This document shows, in pieces, positions 1-9,360 of a DNA stretch of 64,000 nucleotides (the stretch's first letter is position 1; every line of letters begins with the position of its first letter). The notes beneath the pieces are model-generated. The model did not search any database. It saw nothing but the letters and a program-made list of their open reading frames with translations, and had not been told where the DNA came from. The stretch comes from Veillonella sp. KGMB01456. GTDB taxonomy: Bacteria > Bacillota > Negativicutes > Veillonellales > Veillonellaceae. The stretch spans positions 59,883 through 123,882 of the forward strand of contig NZ_JALKIG010000002.1 in the NCBI RefSeq assembly GCF_023051165.1, given 5' to 3'. Position numbers and translations under genes: made by a program.

Positions 1-33
1 AAGTTCGTGCAGCCGCTGGTCAATAAGAGTTAA
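1..33 (+). CDS. tsf: C-terminal tail of a gene cut by the window edge, probably elongation factor Ts
   Basis: Frame 1 is open from the first base and reads KFVQPLVNKS before a TAA at 31-33. Ten residues are too few to identify by themselves. The assignment rests on the conserved bacterial order rpsB-tsf-pyrH-frr, since pyrH and frr follow directly. A terminator hairpin separates this tail from pyrH. Identity is inferred from context only. Confidence 0.45.
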   Translation, partial: KFVQPLVNKS

Positions 34-38
34 AGAGA

Positions 39-70
39 TAAGAGAACACCGTCACGTGTTCTCTTATTTT
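39..70 (+). terminator. Intrinsic terminator between tsf and pyrH
   Basis: A perfect 11-bp stem, TAAGAGAACAC (39-49) with GTGTTCTCTTA (56-66), has a 6-base loop and is followed by TTTT. The stem is AT-rich with a short U-run, so partial read-through into pyrH is possible. Confidence 0.75.
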
Positions 71-77
71 GTAATAG

Positions 78-823
<746 letters not shown>

Positions 824-824
<1 letters not shown>

Positions 825-1384
825 TGGAAATTCAAGAACTGTTAACCCGTGAAGAAGGCCGTATGGACAAAACCATCGAGGCTTTAAAACATGAGTTTGC
901 TTCCATTCGTACCGGCCGTGCCAGTACAGCCTTATTGGACAAAGTTATGGTTGATTACTATGGCACACCATCGCCAATTAACCAGGTCGCTAATGTAACG
1001 GCTCCGGAACCGCGTTTAATTTTGGTTAAACCATGGGAAAAATCCATGATTGGACCAATCGAAAAAGCAGTTTTACAATCCGATTTAGGACTTAACCCAA
1101 GCAATGACGGTGAAACTATTCGCTTGGCGATTCCGCAACTTACGGAAGAACGTCGTAAAGAACTCGTTAAAGTAGTAAGCAAAAAAGCGGAAGAAGCTAA
1201 AGTTGCCGTTCGCAATATTCGTCGCGATGCCAATGACGCTCTTAAAAAAGAAGAAAAAGCAAAAACTATCACCGAAGATGATGCTAAACAAGGTCAAGAA
1301 AAAATCCAAAAATTAACGGATAAAAAAATTAAAGCTATCGATGATTTAAAAGACAAGAAAGAAAAGGACGTATTAGAAGTATAA
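824..1384 (+). CDS. frr: Ribosome recycling factor
   Basis: Splits post-termination ribosomes together with EF-G. At 186 residues it matches the family (about 185). Family hallmarks seen are RTGRAS near residues 31-36, a [16 protein letters not shown] segment leading into the beta domain, and a Lys/Glu-rich C-terminal coiled-coil helix. It overlaps pyrH by one base at its start and the next small gene by one base at its end, consistent with one coupled transcript. Confidence 0.97.
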
Positions 1385-1644
1385 TGAATACGCCGAACTT
1401 AATTGTTGGATTACCTTGGCAGCTTGCACAGAAGATGTTGCAGGCTGCCAATATCCCTTTTTCAGTAACTATAGGTGAGAACTACAATAGATTTTTTACT
1501 GTTGCTGACAATGATTTTTATGTAGGCCGAGTGACCTATGTAGAGGAAACGGGCACATGGCAAGTTTTGCTATATCGCCCTATGATAGCAAGCGGTTTTG
1601 AAAACTGCACTGAGGTACAATATGCTAAAGAATTTACTTCGTAA
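1384..1644 (+). CDS. Small hypothetical protein between frr and uppS
   Basis: An 86-residue reading frame whose ATG overlaps the frr stop (TAATG) and whose end overlaps the uppS start by 23 bases. This tight packing argues that it is translated. No signal peptide or membrane helix is evident. The start (TPNLIVGLPWQLAQKML) looks amphipathic and the rest is mixed beta-like sequence rich in aromatics (YNRFF, FYVGR, WQVLLYRP). I do not recognise a family. The dense coupling suggests a conserved small protein expressed with translation and cell-wall lipid genes, but its role is unknown. Confidence 0.75.
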   Translation: MNTPNLIVGLPWQLAQKMLQAANIPFSVTIGENYNRFFTVADNDFYVGRVTYVEETGTWQVLLYRPMIASGFENCTEVQYAKEFTS

Positions 1645-2398
1645 AAAAGAAGGAACTGCGTCAACGTCAGGCGTTACTCTGGATCCTAACAATATACCTC
1701 ACCATGTAGCTATTATTATGGATGGCAATGGTCGTTGGGCGAAACGCCGTGGTTTACCGCGTACGATGGGACATCGTGCAGGTGCTGATGTATTAAAGAA
1801 GATAGTGATTGCCGCTGATGAAATCGGCATTAAAGCATTAACTGTGTACGGTTTTTCCACTGAAAACTGGAAACGTCCGGCTACAGAAGTGTCTTTATTG
1901 ATGAGTTTAATTCGTGAATATTTGCTTGGTAATGTACGCGATATGCATGAACATAATGTGCGTATTCGTTTTATCGGCTATATCGGTGGTTTATCCGAAG
2001 AATTGCAACAGATTATTGCTGATGCAGAACAATTAACTAAGAATAATACGGGTCTTACCTTACAGTTAGCTATTAACTATGGGGGACGCGATGAAATAGT
2101 ACGAGCTGTTAAAGCTACGGTAGCTGAAGTGACTGCCGGCACTATGACAATTGAAGATATTAATGAAACATCTTTTGGTGAACATTTATTTACCAAAGAA
2201 TTCAGTGATGTAGATTTATTGATTCGTCCAAGCAATGACTATCGAATCAGTAATTTCCTATTATGGCAATTGGCGTATGCCGAATTTTGGTTTACCGAAA
2301 CTCATTGGCCTGATTTTACAGCTCAAACTTTATTAGATGCTGTGTATGCCTACCAGCAACGAGAACGGCGCTTCGGCGGTTTAAAGACGGAGGAATAA
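1622..2398 (+). CDS. uppS: Isoprenyl transferase (undecaprenyl diphosphate synthase)
   Basis: cis-Prenyltransferase that builds undecaprenyl diphosphate, the carrier lipid for peptidoglycan. The ATG at 1622 is preferred because GAGG (1612-1615) sits 6 bases upstream; an earlier in-frame ATG at 1598 has no good site. From this start it is 258 residues. The catalytic MDGNGRWA motif is at about residues 33-40 with Asp34, followed by GHRAG. The C-terminal signature LLIRPSNDYRISNF and the ELLIRP-like region are present, with Ser in place of the frequent Thr/Gly in RTSGE-type motifs. cdsA follows after one base. Confidence 0.93.
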   Translation: MLKNLLRKKEGTASTSGVTLDPNNIPHHVAIIMDGNGRWAKRRGLPRTMGHRAGADVLKKIVIAADEIGIKALTVYGFSTENWKRPATEVSLLMSLIREYLLGNVRDMHEHNVRIRFIGYIGGLSEELQQIIADAEQLTKNNTGLTLQLAINYGGRDEIVRAVKATVAEVTAGTMTIEDINETSFGEHLFTKEFSDVDLLIRPSNDYRISNFLLWQLAYAEFWFTETHWPDFTAQTLLDAVYAYQQRERRFGGLKTEE

Positions 2399-2399
2399 T

Positions 2400-3212
2400 A
2401 TGCTGAAAACTCGTGTGATTACGGCATTGATTGGCCTTGTAATAGCCATTATTGCTATTACGGCAGGCGGTTATATTTTTAATGGCATTATTCTTTTACT
2501 GGCCTTATTGGGTTGGCGAGAATATGTGCGCATACTTCGTAATATTAAGATAGTATTGCCGGAACGGTGGGGCTATTTATTTACACTCCTTATGATGGGA
2601 GCCATAACTTTTGGTTTATATAAATGGGCAATTATTGCGGGGGCAGCTTCAGTATTGGTAATAGGCTTATTGTATATTTTTGGGCCGGCCAGACTGGATT
2701 TATCCGTGATCAGTACGTCCTTGTTAGGGTTCTTTTACATAAATGGTGGCTTTGCTGCCTTCATGGCATTACGTGAAAACTCTCTCTATGATTTATTACC
2801 GATTGGCTTGGCTAATGCTCATATAGGTGAACTTGTTATTTGGTTATTGTTACTTACCACCTGGGCCAGTGATACTTTTGCTTATTTTGCGGGCGTTAAA
2901 TGGGGTAAACGTAAGATTGTACCCAATATCAGCCCTAATAAATCATTGGAAGGGTATGTGGGCGGTTTTATCGGTTGTTTATTAACCGGTATTATTTATG
3001 CTGTAATCGTAGGTATTCCGTTCTCCTTAGGTCTTGGCGCCGGCCTTTTAACCGGTATTGCAGCACCTTTGGGCGATTTATTTGAGTCTAAGTTAAAACG
3101 CGCTTGTGGTGTTAAGGATTCCGGCGTTTTGTTGCCGGGCCATGGCGGTGTACTCGATCGTTTTGACAGCTTGTTATTTTCAGCGCCAATGGTATTGGTT
3201 TACCTTTTGTAA
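2400..3212 (+). CDS. cdsA: Phosphatidate cytidylyltransferase (CDP-diglyceride synthase)
   Basis: Integral membrane enzyme making CDP-diacylglycerol from phosphatidic acid and CTP for phospholipid synthesis. At 270 residues it contains about seven or eight hydrophobic helices. The family signature at the C-terminus is clear: ESKLKRACGVKDSG followed by LLPGHGGVLDRFDSL. It starts one base after uppS stops, and dxr follows after a 143-base gap containing tandem repeats. Confidence 0.95.
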   Translation: MLKTRVITALIGLVIAIIAITAGGYIFNGIILLLALLGWREYVRILRNIKIVLPERWGYLFTLLMMGAITFGLYKWAIIAGAASVLVIGLLYIFGPARLDLSVISTSLLGFFYINGGFAAFMALRENSLYDLLPIGLANAHIGELVIWLLLLTTWASDTFAYFAGVKWGKRKIVPNISPNKSLEGYVGGFIGCLLTGIIYAVIVGIPFSLGLGAGLLTGIAAPLGDLFESKLKRACGVKDSGVLLPGHGGVLDRFDSLLFSAPMVLVYLL

Positions 3213-3250
3213 TCGCGATATAATAAGTAGAGAACAGTATAACAGCGTTA

Positions 3251-3322
3251 AGTTAGTAAGACTTAAACAGTTAGTGATACTTAAGTCGTTGGTAATACTT
3301 AACCGGTTAGTCATATAAATAT
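3251..3322 (+). repeat. Four degenerate 18-bp tandem repeats
   Basis: Units at 3251-3268, 3269-3286, 3287-3304 and 3305-3322 share the pattern aGTTaGTaatacTTAAnn (for example AGTTAGTGATACTTAAGT and CGTTGGTAATACTTAACC). The multiple of three keeps one frame open across the array, which explains an otherwise implausible small reading frame ending in the repeated LVIL-type peptide. Confidence 0.8.
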
Positions 3323-3355
3323 AGTAGTAGTACAAAGATAAGCAAAGGAGTTTCT

Positions 3356-4501
3356 ATGAAAACACTGAGTATTCTTGGGAGTACCGGTTCTATCGGCACG
3401 CAAACTTTGGATGTGGTACGACAGCATCCCGATTTATTTTCGGTAAAAGGGCTGGTAGCATACCGCAATGTGGATATATTGGAAGCTCAAATTAAGGAAT
3501 TTCAACCGGAAGTAGCAGGTCTGGTTGATGAAACGGCTTTTTTAGAATTAAAAAAACGCTATCAAGGTCCCACAAAGTTGGTAGGCGGTAAAGACGCATT
3601 AATTGTTGCCGCCACCTTGACGAGTGCTGAACTTGTGGTCACTGCCGTAGTCGGTGCAGCGGGCATCGAGCCGACTGTAGAGGCTATTAAAGCGAAGAAG
3701 ACCATCGGACTGGCCAATAAAGAAACCTTGGTGGCCGGTGGGCCGCTTATTACGGCGTTATGCAAAGAATATGGTGTTCAATTATTACCGATTGACAGTG
3801 AACACAGTGCGATTTTCCAATGCTTGGAAGGCCAGACTCGTGAAAATGTAGATTCTTTGCTCATAACGGCATCGGGTGGACCATTACGTACATGGCCGTC
3901 TGAAAAAATTGCAACAGCCACAGCAGCCGATTGTTTGCGTCATCCGACGTGGAATATGGGCAATAAAATTACCATCGATTCGGCCACTTTATTCAATAAA
4001 GGGCTTGAAGTGATAGAAGCTCATTGGTTGTTCGGCTTTGATTTTGATCATATTAAAGTGACTGTTCATCCGCAAAGTATAGTTCATTCCATGATCATGA
4101 TGAAAGACGGTGCTATTTTGGCGCAGTTAGGTAATCCTGATATGCGTGAACCGATTCAGTATGCTTTGACGTATCCCGAACGTAAACCTCTCAAGATGGA
4201 TACACTTACTTTTGCCGATGCGTTGACATTGGAATTCTTCCCGCCTCGTTATGATGACTTTCCGGCGCTTAACCTCGCCTATGAAGTCGGTCGTGCAGGT
4301 GGTTTTAAACCGGCTGTGTTTAATGCAGCCAATGAAATTGCGGTGTATGCGTTCCTTGACGGTAAGTTGAAGTTTGCCGATATTTATAAAACGGTGTTGG
4401 CTGTTTTAGAAAAAATGGAAACAGAACCGGACTTTACGTTGGAACATTTACGTGAAATTGATTTATGGGCTCGTGAAACAGCCAAAGCTTTGATTAAATA
4501 G
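3356..4501 (+). CDS. dxr: 1-deoxy-D-xylulose 5-phosphate reductoisomerase
   Basis: Second step of the MEP isoprenoid pathway, converting DXP to MEP with NADPH and a divalent metal. It is 381 residues, normal length. The NADPH-binding GSTGSIGTQTLDVV lies at about residues 8-21. The ANKETLV, DSEHSAIFQCL and SGGPLR motifs, and HPQSIVHSM, mark the catalytic region. The start follows AAAGGAG at about 3343-3349. It sits in a cluster with uppS, ispG and rseP, linking precursor synthesis with its use in carrier lipid production. Confidence 0.97.
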   Translation: MKTLSILGSTGSIGTQTLDVVRQHPDLFSVKGLVAYRNVDILEAQIKEFQPEVAGLVDETAFLELKKRYQGPTKLVGGKDALIVAATLTSAELVVTAVVGAAGIEPTVEAIKAKKTIGLANKETLVAGGPLITALCKEYGVQLLPIDSEHSAIFQCLEGQTRENVDSLLITASGGPLRTWPSEKIATATAADCLRHPTWNMGNKITIDSATLFNKGLEVIEAHWLFGFDFDHIKVTVHPQSIVHSMIMMKDGAILAQLGNPDMREPIQYALTYPERKPLKMDTLTFADALTLEFFPPRYDDFPALNLAYEVGRAGGFKPAVFNAANEIAVYAFLDGKLKFADIYKTVLAVLEKMETEPDFTLEHLREIDLWARETAKALIK

Positions 4502-4509
4502 GAGAGATT

Positions 4510-5529
4510 ATGTTAACTATTGTTGCCACAATCTTCGTATTTGGCATTATTGTGTTTATTCATGAATTTGGTCATTTTATTACGGCCAAAGCAAGCGGCA
4601 TGCGAGTTGATGAATTCGCTATCGGTTTTGGTCCGGCTATTGCTAAAAAACGCAAGGGCGAAACATTGTATTCTATCCGAGCCATTCCTCTCGGCGGTTA
4701 TAATAAAATCGCCGGTATGGATCCGGAAGAGCCGCTCGATGACCGTTCGTTTTTAAATAAACCGGTATGGAAACGTTTTGTCGTTATTGCTGCCGGTGCA
4801 GTATTTAACTTCTTATTGGCATTAGTTTTATTTTTTATAGTTTATGTGGCCAATGGCATTCAGACACCTTCTATGGAACCGGTAGTAGGGAACATGATGA
4901 ATGGCTCACCGGCTATCAATGCTCAGATGGAGCTTAATGACCGTATCGTATCGATTAACGGAAAGCCTGTAAATGAATGGACGGATATTTCAAAAACACT
5001 ACAGGGAACGGCTAATACGATTGTGCCGATTGTAGTAAACCGTAATGGTGTCAATCAAGAATTGACGGCTATTCCGGAAGCGGTTGGTGATGACGGGCGT
5101 GCCGTCATTGGTATTAATCCGGTTATGCACTCCCAGCCGTTAAGTCTTGGTGAGTCTGCTATACAGGCTGTTCATACAACCGGTTTTGTTTTAGTTAGTA
5201 TGGTGGATGGCATTTGGTCCATGATTACAGGTCATGCCAATGCGGAACTTGCCGGACCTATCGGGGTAGCCCAAATGGCCGGTCAAGTGGCTGAAAGCGG
5301 TTTTTGGAACTTGCTTCAATTCACCGCCTTGTTAAGTTTGAATTTAGGCGTCATCAACTTATTGCCGATTCCGGCATTGGATGGTGGTCACCTAATTGTT
5401 TTAATCATTGAAGGAATTACGAGACGACGTTTGCCGGCGAAAGCATTGTATTATATACAAATGACGGGGGTTTTCATTTTATTGGCTCTCTTTGTATATG
5501 CTACGACTCATGACATTAGCCGTCTGTAA
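4510..5529 (+). CDS. rseP: RIP metalloprotease RseP (site-2 protease family)
   Basis: Membrane zinc protease that cleaves substrates within the bilayer, such as anti-sigma factors or signal peptide remnants. At 339 residues it has the expected order: the HEFGH zinc motif at residues 18-22 in the first transmembrane helix, a central PDZ domain at about residues 115-200, and the C-terminal NLLPIPALDGG metal-ligand motif in a late helix. It begins 8 bases after dxr ends and precedes ispG by 14 bases, so it belongs to the same operon. Confidence 0.94.
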   Translation: MLTIVATIFVFGIIVFIHEFGHFITAKASGMRVDEFAIGFGPAIAKKRKGETLYSIRAIPLGGYNKIAGMDPEEPLDDRSFLNKPVWKRFVVIAAGAVFNFLLALVLFFIVYVANGIQTPSMEPVVGNMMNGSPAINAQMELNDRIVSINGKPVNEWTDISKTLQGTANTIVPIVVNRNGVNQELTAIPEAVGDDGRAVIGINPVMHSQPLSLGESAIQAVHTTGFVLVSMVDGIWSMITGHANAELAGPIGVAQMAGQVAESGFWNLLQFTALLSLNLGVINLLPIPALDGGHLIVLIIEGITRRRLPAKALYYIQMTGVFILLALFVYATTHDISRL

Positions 5530-5543
5530 TATAGGAGTTACCT

Positions 5544-6623
5544 ATGATTAACAGAAAAGAAACAACTCGAATTAAAGTGGGTAATGTACCAATCGGTCAT
5601 TTTGCACCGGTTAGTGTTCAATCCATGATAACTACGAATCCGGTAGAAACGGAGAAGGCCATTGCCGAAATTAATCTCCTCGCTGAAGCGGGCTGTGATT
5701 TAGTACGCCTCGCTGTGCCTGATATGGCAGCCGCTAAGGCTATCAAAGCTGTTAAAGCGGGTGCTCAAATCCCATTGATTGCGGATATCCATTTTGACTA
5801 TACCTTGGCGCTTGAAGCTATCGACAGCGGTGTTGACGGCTTGCGTATCAATCCGGGGAATATCGGCGGCATCGACAATGTGGTGGCCGTTATTAAAAAA
5901 GCTAAACCAAAACAGATTCCTATTCGTATCGGCGTTAATGCCGGTTCGTTGCCGGCTCACATTTTGGAAGCCTATGGTGGTCATCCTTGTGCGGATGGCA
6001 TGGTAGAAGCGGCTTTGGAACATGTGCGCATTTTAGAGTCTTTGGATTACCGCGAAATGAAGTTATCCATTAAAGCGACTGATGTGCCGCTCATGATTGA
6101 AGCCTATCAGAAGCTATCTGCCAAAGTTCCGTACCCCCTCCATTTAGGCGTTACGGAAGCCGGTACAATTACGCAGGGAACGGTTAAATCTTCCATCGGT
6201 ATCGGTGCTTTGTTAGCGCAAGGTATCGGTGATACCTTACGAGTTTCCTTGACAGGGGATCCGATTCATGAAGTGGAAGTGGGTAAAACAATTTTAAGCT
6301 CCTTGGGCCTTCGTACCTATGGGGCGACCATGATTTCCTGTCCGACTTGTGGACGTTGCCGCGTTGATTTATTCAGCATGGCAGAAACAGTGGAAGCACG
6401 CCTTAAGAGTATTAAAGAGCCGATTCGCGTAGCCGTTATGGGCTGTGTGGTAAATGGTCCCGGCGAAGCGCGTGAAGCTGATTTCGGGATTGCCGGCGGT
6501 GATGGCCGCGGTATTGTTTTCCGCAAGGGAGAGGTCATTAAAACCGTTGACGAAAGTGAATTAGTGGATGCTTTATTCCATGAAATAGAAATGTATTTAG
6601 AGTCAAAAGCAAAGGAGTCGTAA
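5544..6623 (+). CDS. ispG: 4-hydroxy-3-methylbut-2-en-1-yl diphosphate synthase (flavodoxin)
   Basis: Iron-sulfur enzyme of the MEP pathway converting MEcPP to HMBPP. It is 359 residues, the short bacterial form without the central insertion found in plants and some bacteria. An N-terminal TIM barrel begins PVSVQSM. The C-terminal [4Fe-4S] cysteines are in SCPTCGRC and in GCVVNGPGEA. A ribosome site (TAGGAG) lies just before the ATG. Together with dxr and uppS it makes this region an isoprenoid cluster. Confidence 0.97.
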   Translation: MINRKETTRIKVGNVPIGHFAPVSVQSMITTNPVETEKAIAEINLLAEAGCDLVRLAVPDMAAAKAIKAVKAGAQIPLIADIHFDYTLALEAIDSGVDGLRINPGNIGGIDNVVAVIKKAKPKQIPIRIGVNAGSLPAHILEAYGGHPCADGMVEAALEHVRILESLDYREMKLSIKATDVPLMIEAYQKLSAKVPYPLHLGVTEAGTITQGTVKSSIGIGALLAQGIGDTLRVSLTGDPIHEVEVGKTILSSLGLRTYGATMISCPTCGRCRVDLFSMAETVEARLKSIKEPIRVAVMGCVVNGPGEAREADFGIAGGDGRGIVFRKGEVIKTVDESELVDALFHEIEMYLESKAKES

Positions 6624-6627
6624 TTCA

Positions 6628-8346
6628 ATGTTAGCCAGTAAATTATATGCCCCTACATTACGGGAAACACCTGCCGATGCAGATGTAGTCAGTCAACAGT
6701 ATATGTTGCGTGCCGGTATGATTCGCAAGATGGCCGGGGGGATTTATTCCTATTTACCGTTAGCTTGGAAAAGTATTCGTAAAATTGAAGCTATTATTCA
6801 CGAAGAAATGGCCAATATCGGTGCTCAGGAAATTATGATGCCGATTATTCAACCTGCTGAAATTTGGCAGGAGTCGGGCCGTTGGAATGTATATGGTGCG
6901 GAAATGATTCGCTTTAACGACCGTCATGATCGCTCCTATTGCTTAGGACCAACTCACGAAGAAATGATTACGACCCTAGTAAAAGATGAAGTAAAATCCT
7001 ATCGTCAGTTGCCTTTGACTCTATATCAAATTCAAAATAAATATCGTGATGAACGTCGTCCCCGTTACGGTTTAATGCGTAGCCGCGAATTCATCATGAA
7101 AGATGCGTACTCTTTCGACCTTGATGAAGCTGGTCTCGATAAATCCTATTGGGATATGTATCATGCTTATGAAAATGTATTCAGCCGTTGTGGTTTATAT
7201 TTCAAACCGGTAGAAGCCGACTCCGGTGCTATTGGTGGCAGCAATAGTCATGAATTTATGGCGTTAGCCGATTCCGGCGAAGCTGATGTAATTCACTGTG
7301 AGAACTGTGATTATGCGGCTAATATTGAAATTGGTAAACCGGGTGTCATGAAACAGACGGAAGAACCTTTATTGGAACTTACGGAAGTAGCTACACCGGA
7401 TGCTAAAACAATTGAAGCTGTAGCTGAGCAGTTATCATTGCCTTTGGATAAAACCATGAAAGCCGTTGTATTGTCCATTGATGGAGTGGTAGTATTAGCT
7501 ATGGTTCGCGGTGACCATGAAGTGAATGAAATTGCCGTGCAACACGCTGTTGATGGCGGTATTGAGCCTGAAATGGCCAGCGAAGAAGAACTCTTGGCTG
7601 CCGGTTTAACCGGTGGCTTTATCAGTCCGGTAGGCTTAAAACAAACGGAAACATTCAAAATTGTTGTTGATGAATCCGTTATGGAAATGTTTAATGCTTG
7701 CGGCGGTGCCAATAAAAAGGATGCTCATTATATTAATATCAACCCAAAACGTGATTTTAATTTGGAAGATATCATTGTAGCGCCAATTCGCTTGATTACC
7801 ACTGATGATGTATGTCCAAACTGTGGCGGTCACTTAGGTATCGCTAAGGGGATTGAAGTAGGTCAAGTATTCAAACTGGGCACTAAATACAGTGAATCCT
7901 TAAACGGTACTTATCTCGATCAGAATGGTCGCCCTAATCCATATATTATGGGGTCCTATGGTATTGGTGTTTCCCGCACTTTAGCCGCGGCAATTGAGCA
8001 ATTCCATGATGAAAATGGTATTATTTGGCCACGCGCCATTGCTCCATTTGAAGTGGTAGTCGTACCAATTAATGCTAAAGATGATGCACTTATGGAAGCA
8101 AGTACTAAGATTTATGATGAACTTAAAGCGGCCGGTGTGGATGTATTGCTTGACGATCGTAAAGATCGTGCCGGTGTTAAGTTTAAAGATGCTGATTTAA
8201 TTGGTTATCCTTTACGTATTACGGTAAGTAAAAATACCTTGGAATCAGGTGCTGTAGAATTAAAAACTCGTAAAACCGGTGAAGCTGTGGAAGTAGCTAT
8301 TACTGATGTAAAAACAGCTGTAATCGATACGTTAAATACCTTATAA
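6628..8346 (+). CDS. proS: Prolyl-tRNA synthetase
   Basis: Class II aminoacyl-tRNA synthetase charging tRNA-Pro. At 572 residues it is the bacterial ProS form with an editing (INS) domain at about residues 225-400 inserted between class II motifs 2 and 3. Motif 2 is seen in YRDERRPRYGLMRSREF, and the motif 3 region includes GSYGIGVSR. The C-terminal anticodon-binding domain starts near APFEVVVVPI. It starts 4 bases after ispG and ends just before a strong terminator, closing the operon that began at pyrH or earlier. Confidence 0.97.
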   Translation: MLASKLYAPTLRETPADADVVSQQYMLRAGMIRKMAGGIYSYLPLAWKSIRKIEAIIHEEMANIGAQEIMMPIIQPAEIWQESGRWNVYGAEMIRFNDRHDRSYCLGPTHEEMITTLVKDEVKSYRQLPLTLYQIQNKYRDERRPRYGLMRSREFIMKDAYSFDLDEAGLDKSYWDMYHAYENVFSRCGLYFKPVEADSGAIGGSNSHEFMALADSGEADVIHCENCDYAANIEIGKPGVMKQTEEPLLELTEVATPDAKTIEAVAEQLSLPLDKTMKAVVLSIDGVVVLAMVRGDHEVNEIAVQHAVDGGIEPEMASEEELLAAGLTGGFISPVGLKQTETFKIVVDESVMEMFNACGGANKKDAHYININPKRDFNLEDIIVAPIRLITTDDVCPNCGGHLGIAKGIEVGQVFKLGTKYSESLNGTYLDQNGRPNPYIMGSYGIGVSRTLAAAIEQFHDENGIIWPRAIAPFEVVVVPINAKDDALMEASTKIYDELKAAGVDVLLDDRKDRAGVKFKDADLIGYPLRITVSKNTLESGAVELKTRKTGEAVEVAITDVKTAVIDTLNTL

Positions 8347-8351
8347 TCTAT

Positions 8352-8386
8352 GGCAGTCGATGGGATTCTATCGACTGCCTTTGCTG
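8352..8386 (+). terminator. Terminator of the pyrH-proS operon
   Basis: Perfect 10-bp stem GGCAGTCGAT (8352-8361) with ATCGACTGCC (8370-8379), an 8-base loop, then TTTGCTGT. It lies 5 bases after the proS stop. It also falls inside an upstream in-frame extension of the next gene, which argues against that longer start. Confidence 0.85.
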
Positions 8387-8427
8387 TCATTAATTCTGAT
8401 TCGGTGTCAATTAAGGAGGTAATTATC

Positions 8428-9249
8428 ATGTTAGTAGATTTTCATATGCATAGTACGGCGTCTGACGGTGTAATGCGTCCTTTGGATTTACGGGCGGCTA
8501 ACAAGGCGGCGGGGATTAAAATGATGTCACTTACCGACCATGATACGATTGATGGTTTTATGACTATGTTGAAAGAGCCTGATTTAGATATTGCCGTTAT
8601 TCCGGGCTGTGAGTTCAGCTCTACTTACAAAGACAAAGACGTTCATATCCTCGGTTATGCTTTTGACTACACGAATAAAGAATTGAATGATTATCTAACA
8701 TTCTTCAAAGAATCACGTGAAAATCGTATTTTTAAAATGATTGATTTATTGGTTAAAGACGGTTACGATGTATCGGTAGAAGAATTTAAAGAAACATTTC
8801 CTAATGCCAGCTCCTTGGGACGTCCGCTGTTGGCACAACTTTTGATTAACAAAGGCTATTTAAAAACTGTTGATGAAGGGTTTGAAACTTTACTTCGAAG
8901 AGGAAGCCCTTACTATGTGCCTAAATTTAAGGCTGATCCGTTAGATGTAATTAATTTAATTCATGATGCCAATGGTTTAGCCGTTATGGCACATCCGAAA
9001 TTAATTAAAAACGATGACTATGTTCAAGAACTGCTTCAATTACCATTTGATGGTATCGAAGTGTATCATATTATTCATAAAAAAGAAGATGAAGCTCGTT
9101 ATCGTAAAATGGCTATTCTGCGTAAATTGTTAATTACGGGCGGTTCTGATTTCCACGGCATTGAAACGAAATTACCGAAAGCCATCGGTGATTATTTGAT
9201 TCAGAGCGAAAGCGTAGCTGACTTTTTACATGTGCTGCAAGCACATTAA
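8428..9249 (+). CDS. PHP-domain metal-dependent phosphoesterase (TrpH/YciV type)
   Basis: Member of the polymerase-and-histidinol-phosphatase family, related to YciV/RNase AM-type phosphoesterases acting on nucleotides or short RNA 5' ends. The ATG at 8428 is chosen because AAGGAGG (8413-8419) precedes it; an earlier in-frame ATG at 8350 would run through the proS terminator. From 8428 it is 273 residues. Metal-binding motifs are DFHMHSTASDG near the start, LTDHDT at about 37-42, PGCEFS, AHP, and GSDFHG near the C-terminus. The precise substrate is not predictable. A diverged copy of its last 25 codons lies just downstream. Confidence 0.85.
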   Translation: MLVDFHMHSTASDGVMRPLDLRAANKAAGIKMMSLTDHDTIDGFMTMLKEPDLDIAVIPGCEFSSTYKDKDVHILGYAFDYTNKELNDYLTFFKESRENRIFKMIDLLVKDGYDVSVEEFKETFPNASSLGRPLLAQLLINKGYLKTVDEGFETLLRRGSPYYVPKFKADPLDVINLIHDANGLAVMAHPKLIKNDDYVQELLQLPFDGIEVYHIIHKKEDEARYRKMAILRKLLITGGSDFHGIETKLPKAIGDYLIQSESVADFLHVLQAH

Positions 9250-9259
9250 GCTAAGTTAA

Positions 9260-9337
9260 CCGCCATTGGCCGTTGGTGAATTTAAAATTCAAAGTGAGAA
9301 TATAGCAGAATTTTTAAAAGTTTTAGAATCACGTTAA
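9260..9337 (+). pseudogene. Remnant C-terminus of a second PHP-family gene
   Basis: In the frame ending with TAA at 9335-9337 the DNA reads PPLAVGEF-K-IQSENIAEFLKVLESR. This aligns without gaps to the last residues of the preceding PHP gene, LPKAIGDYL-IQSESVADFLHVLQAH. Conservative replacements (D/E, Y/F, I/V) show protein-level homology rather than chance. A TAA at 9257-9259 precedes it and there is no start codon, so it is a fragment. It is either the relic of a tandem duplication or the tail of the former resident allele after replacement by a diverged one. Confidence 0.75.
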
Positions 9338-9360
9338 GTACTGAGAAATCGGAGACAGCT

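Noticed and set aside
3106..3318. 70-codon frame overlapping the end of cdsA
   Set aside because: It runs in another frame of cdsA and then through 18-bp tandem repeats; no ribosome site or family similarity.
8350..8427. Longer start for the PHP gene
   Set aside because: The extension would pass through the proS terminator and lacks a ribosome site, while 8428 has AAGGAGG.
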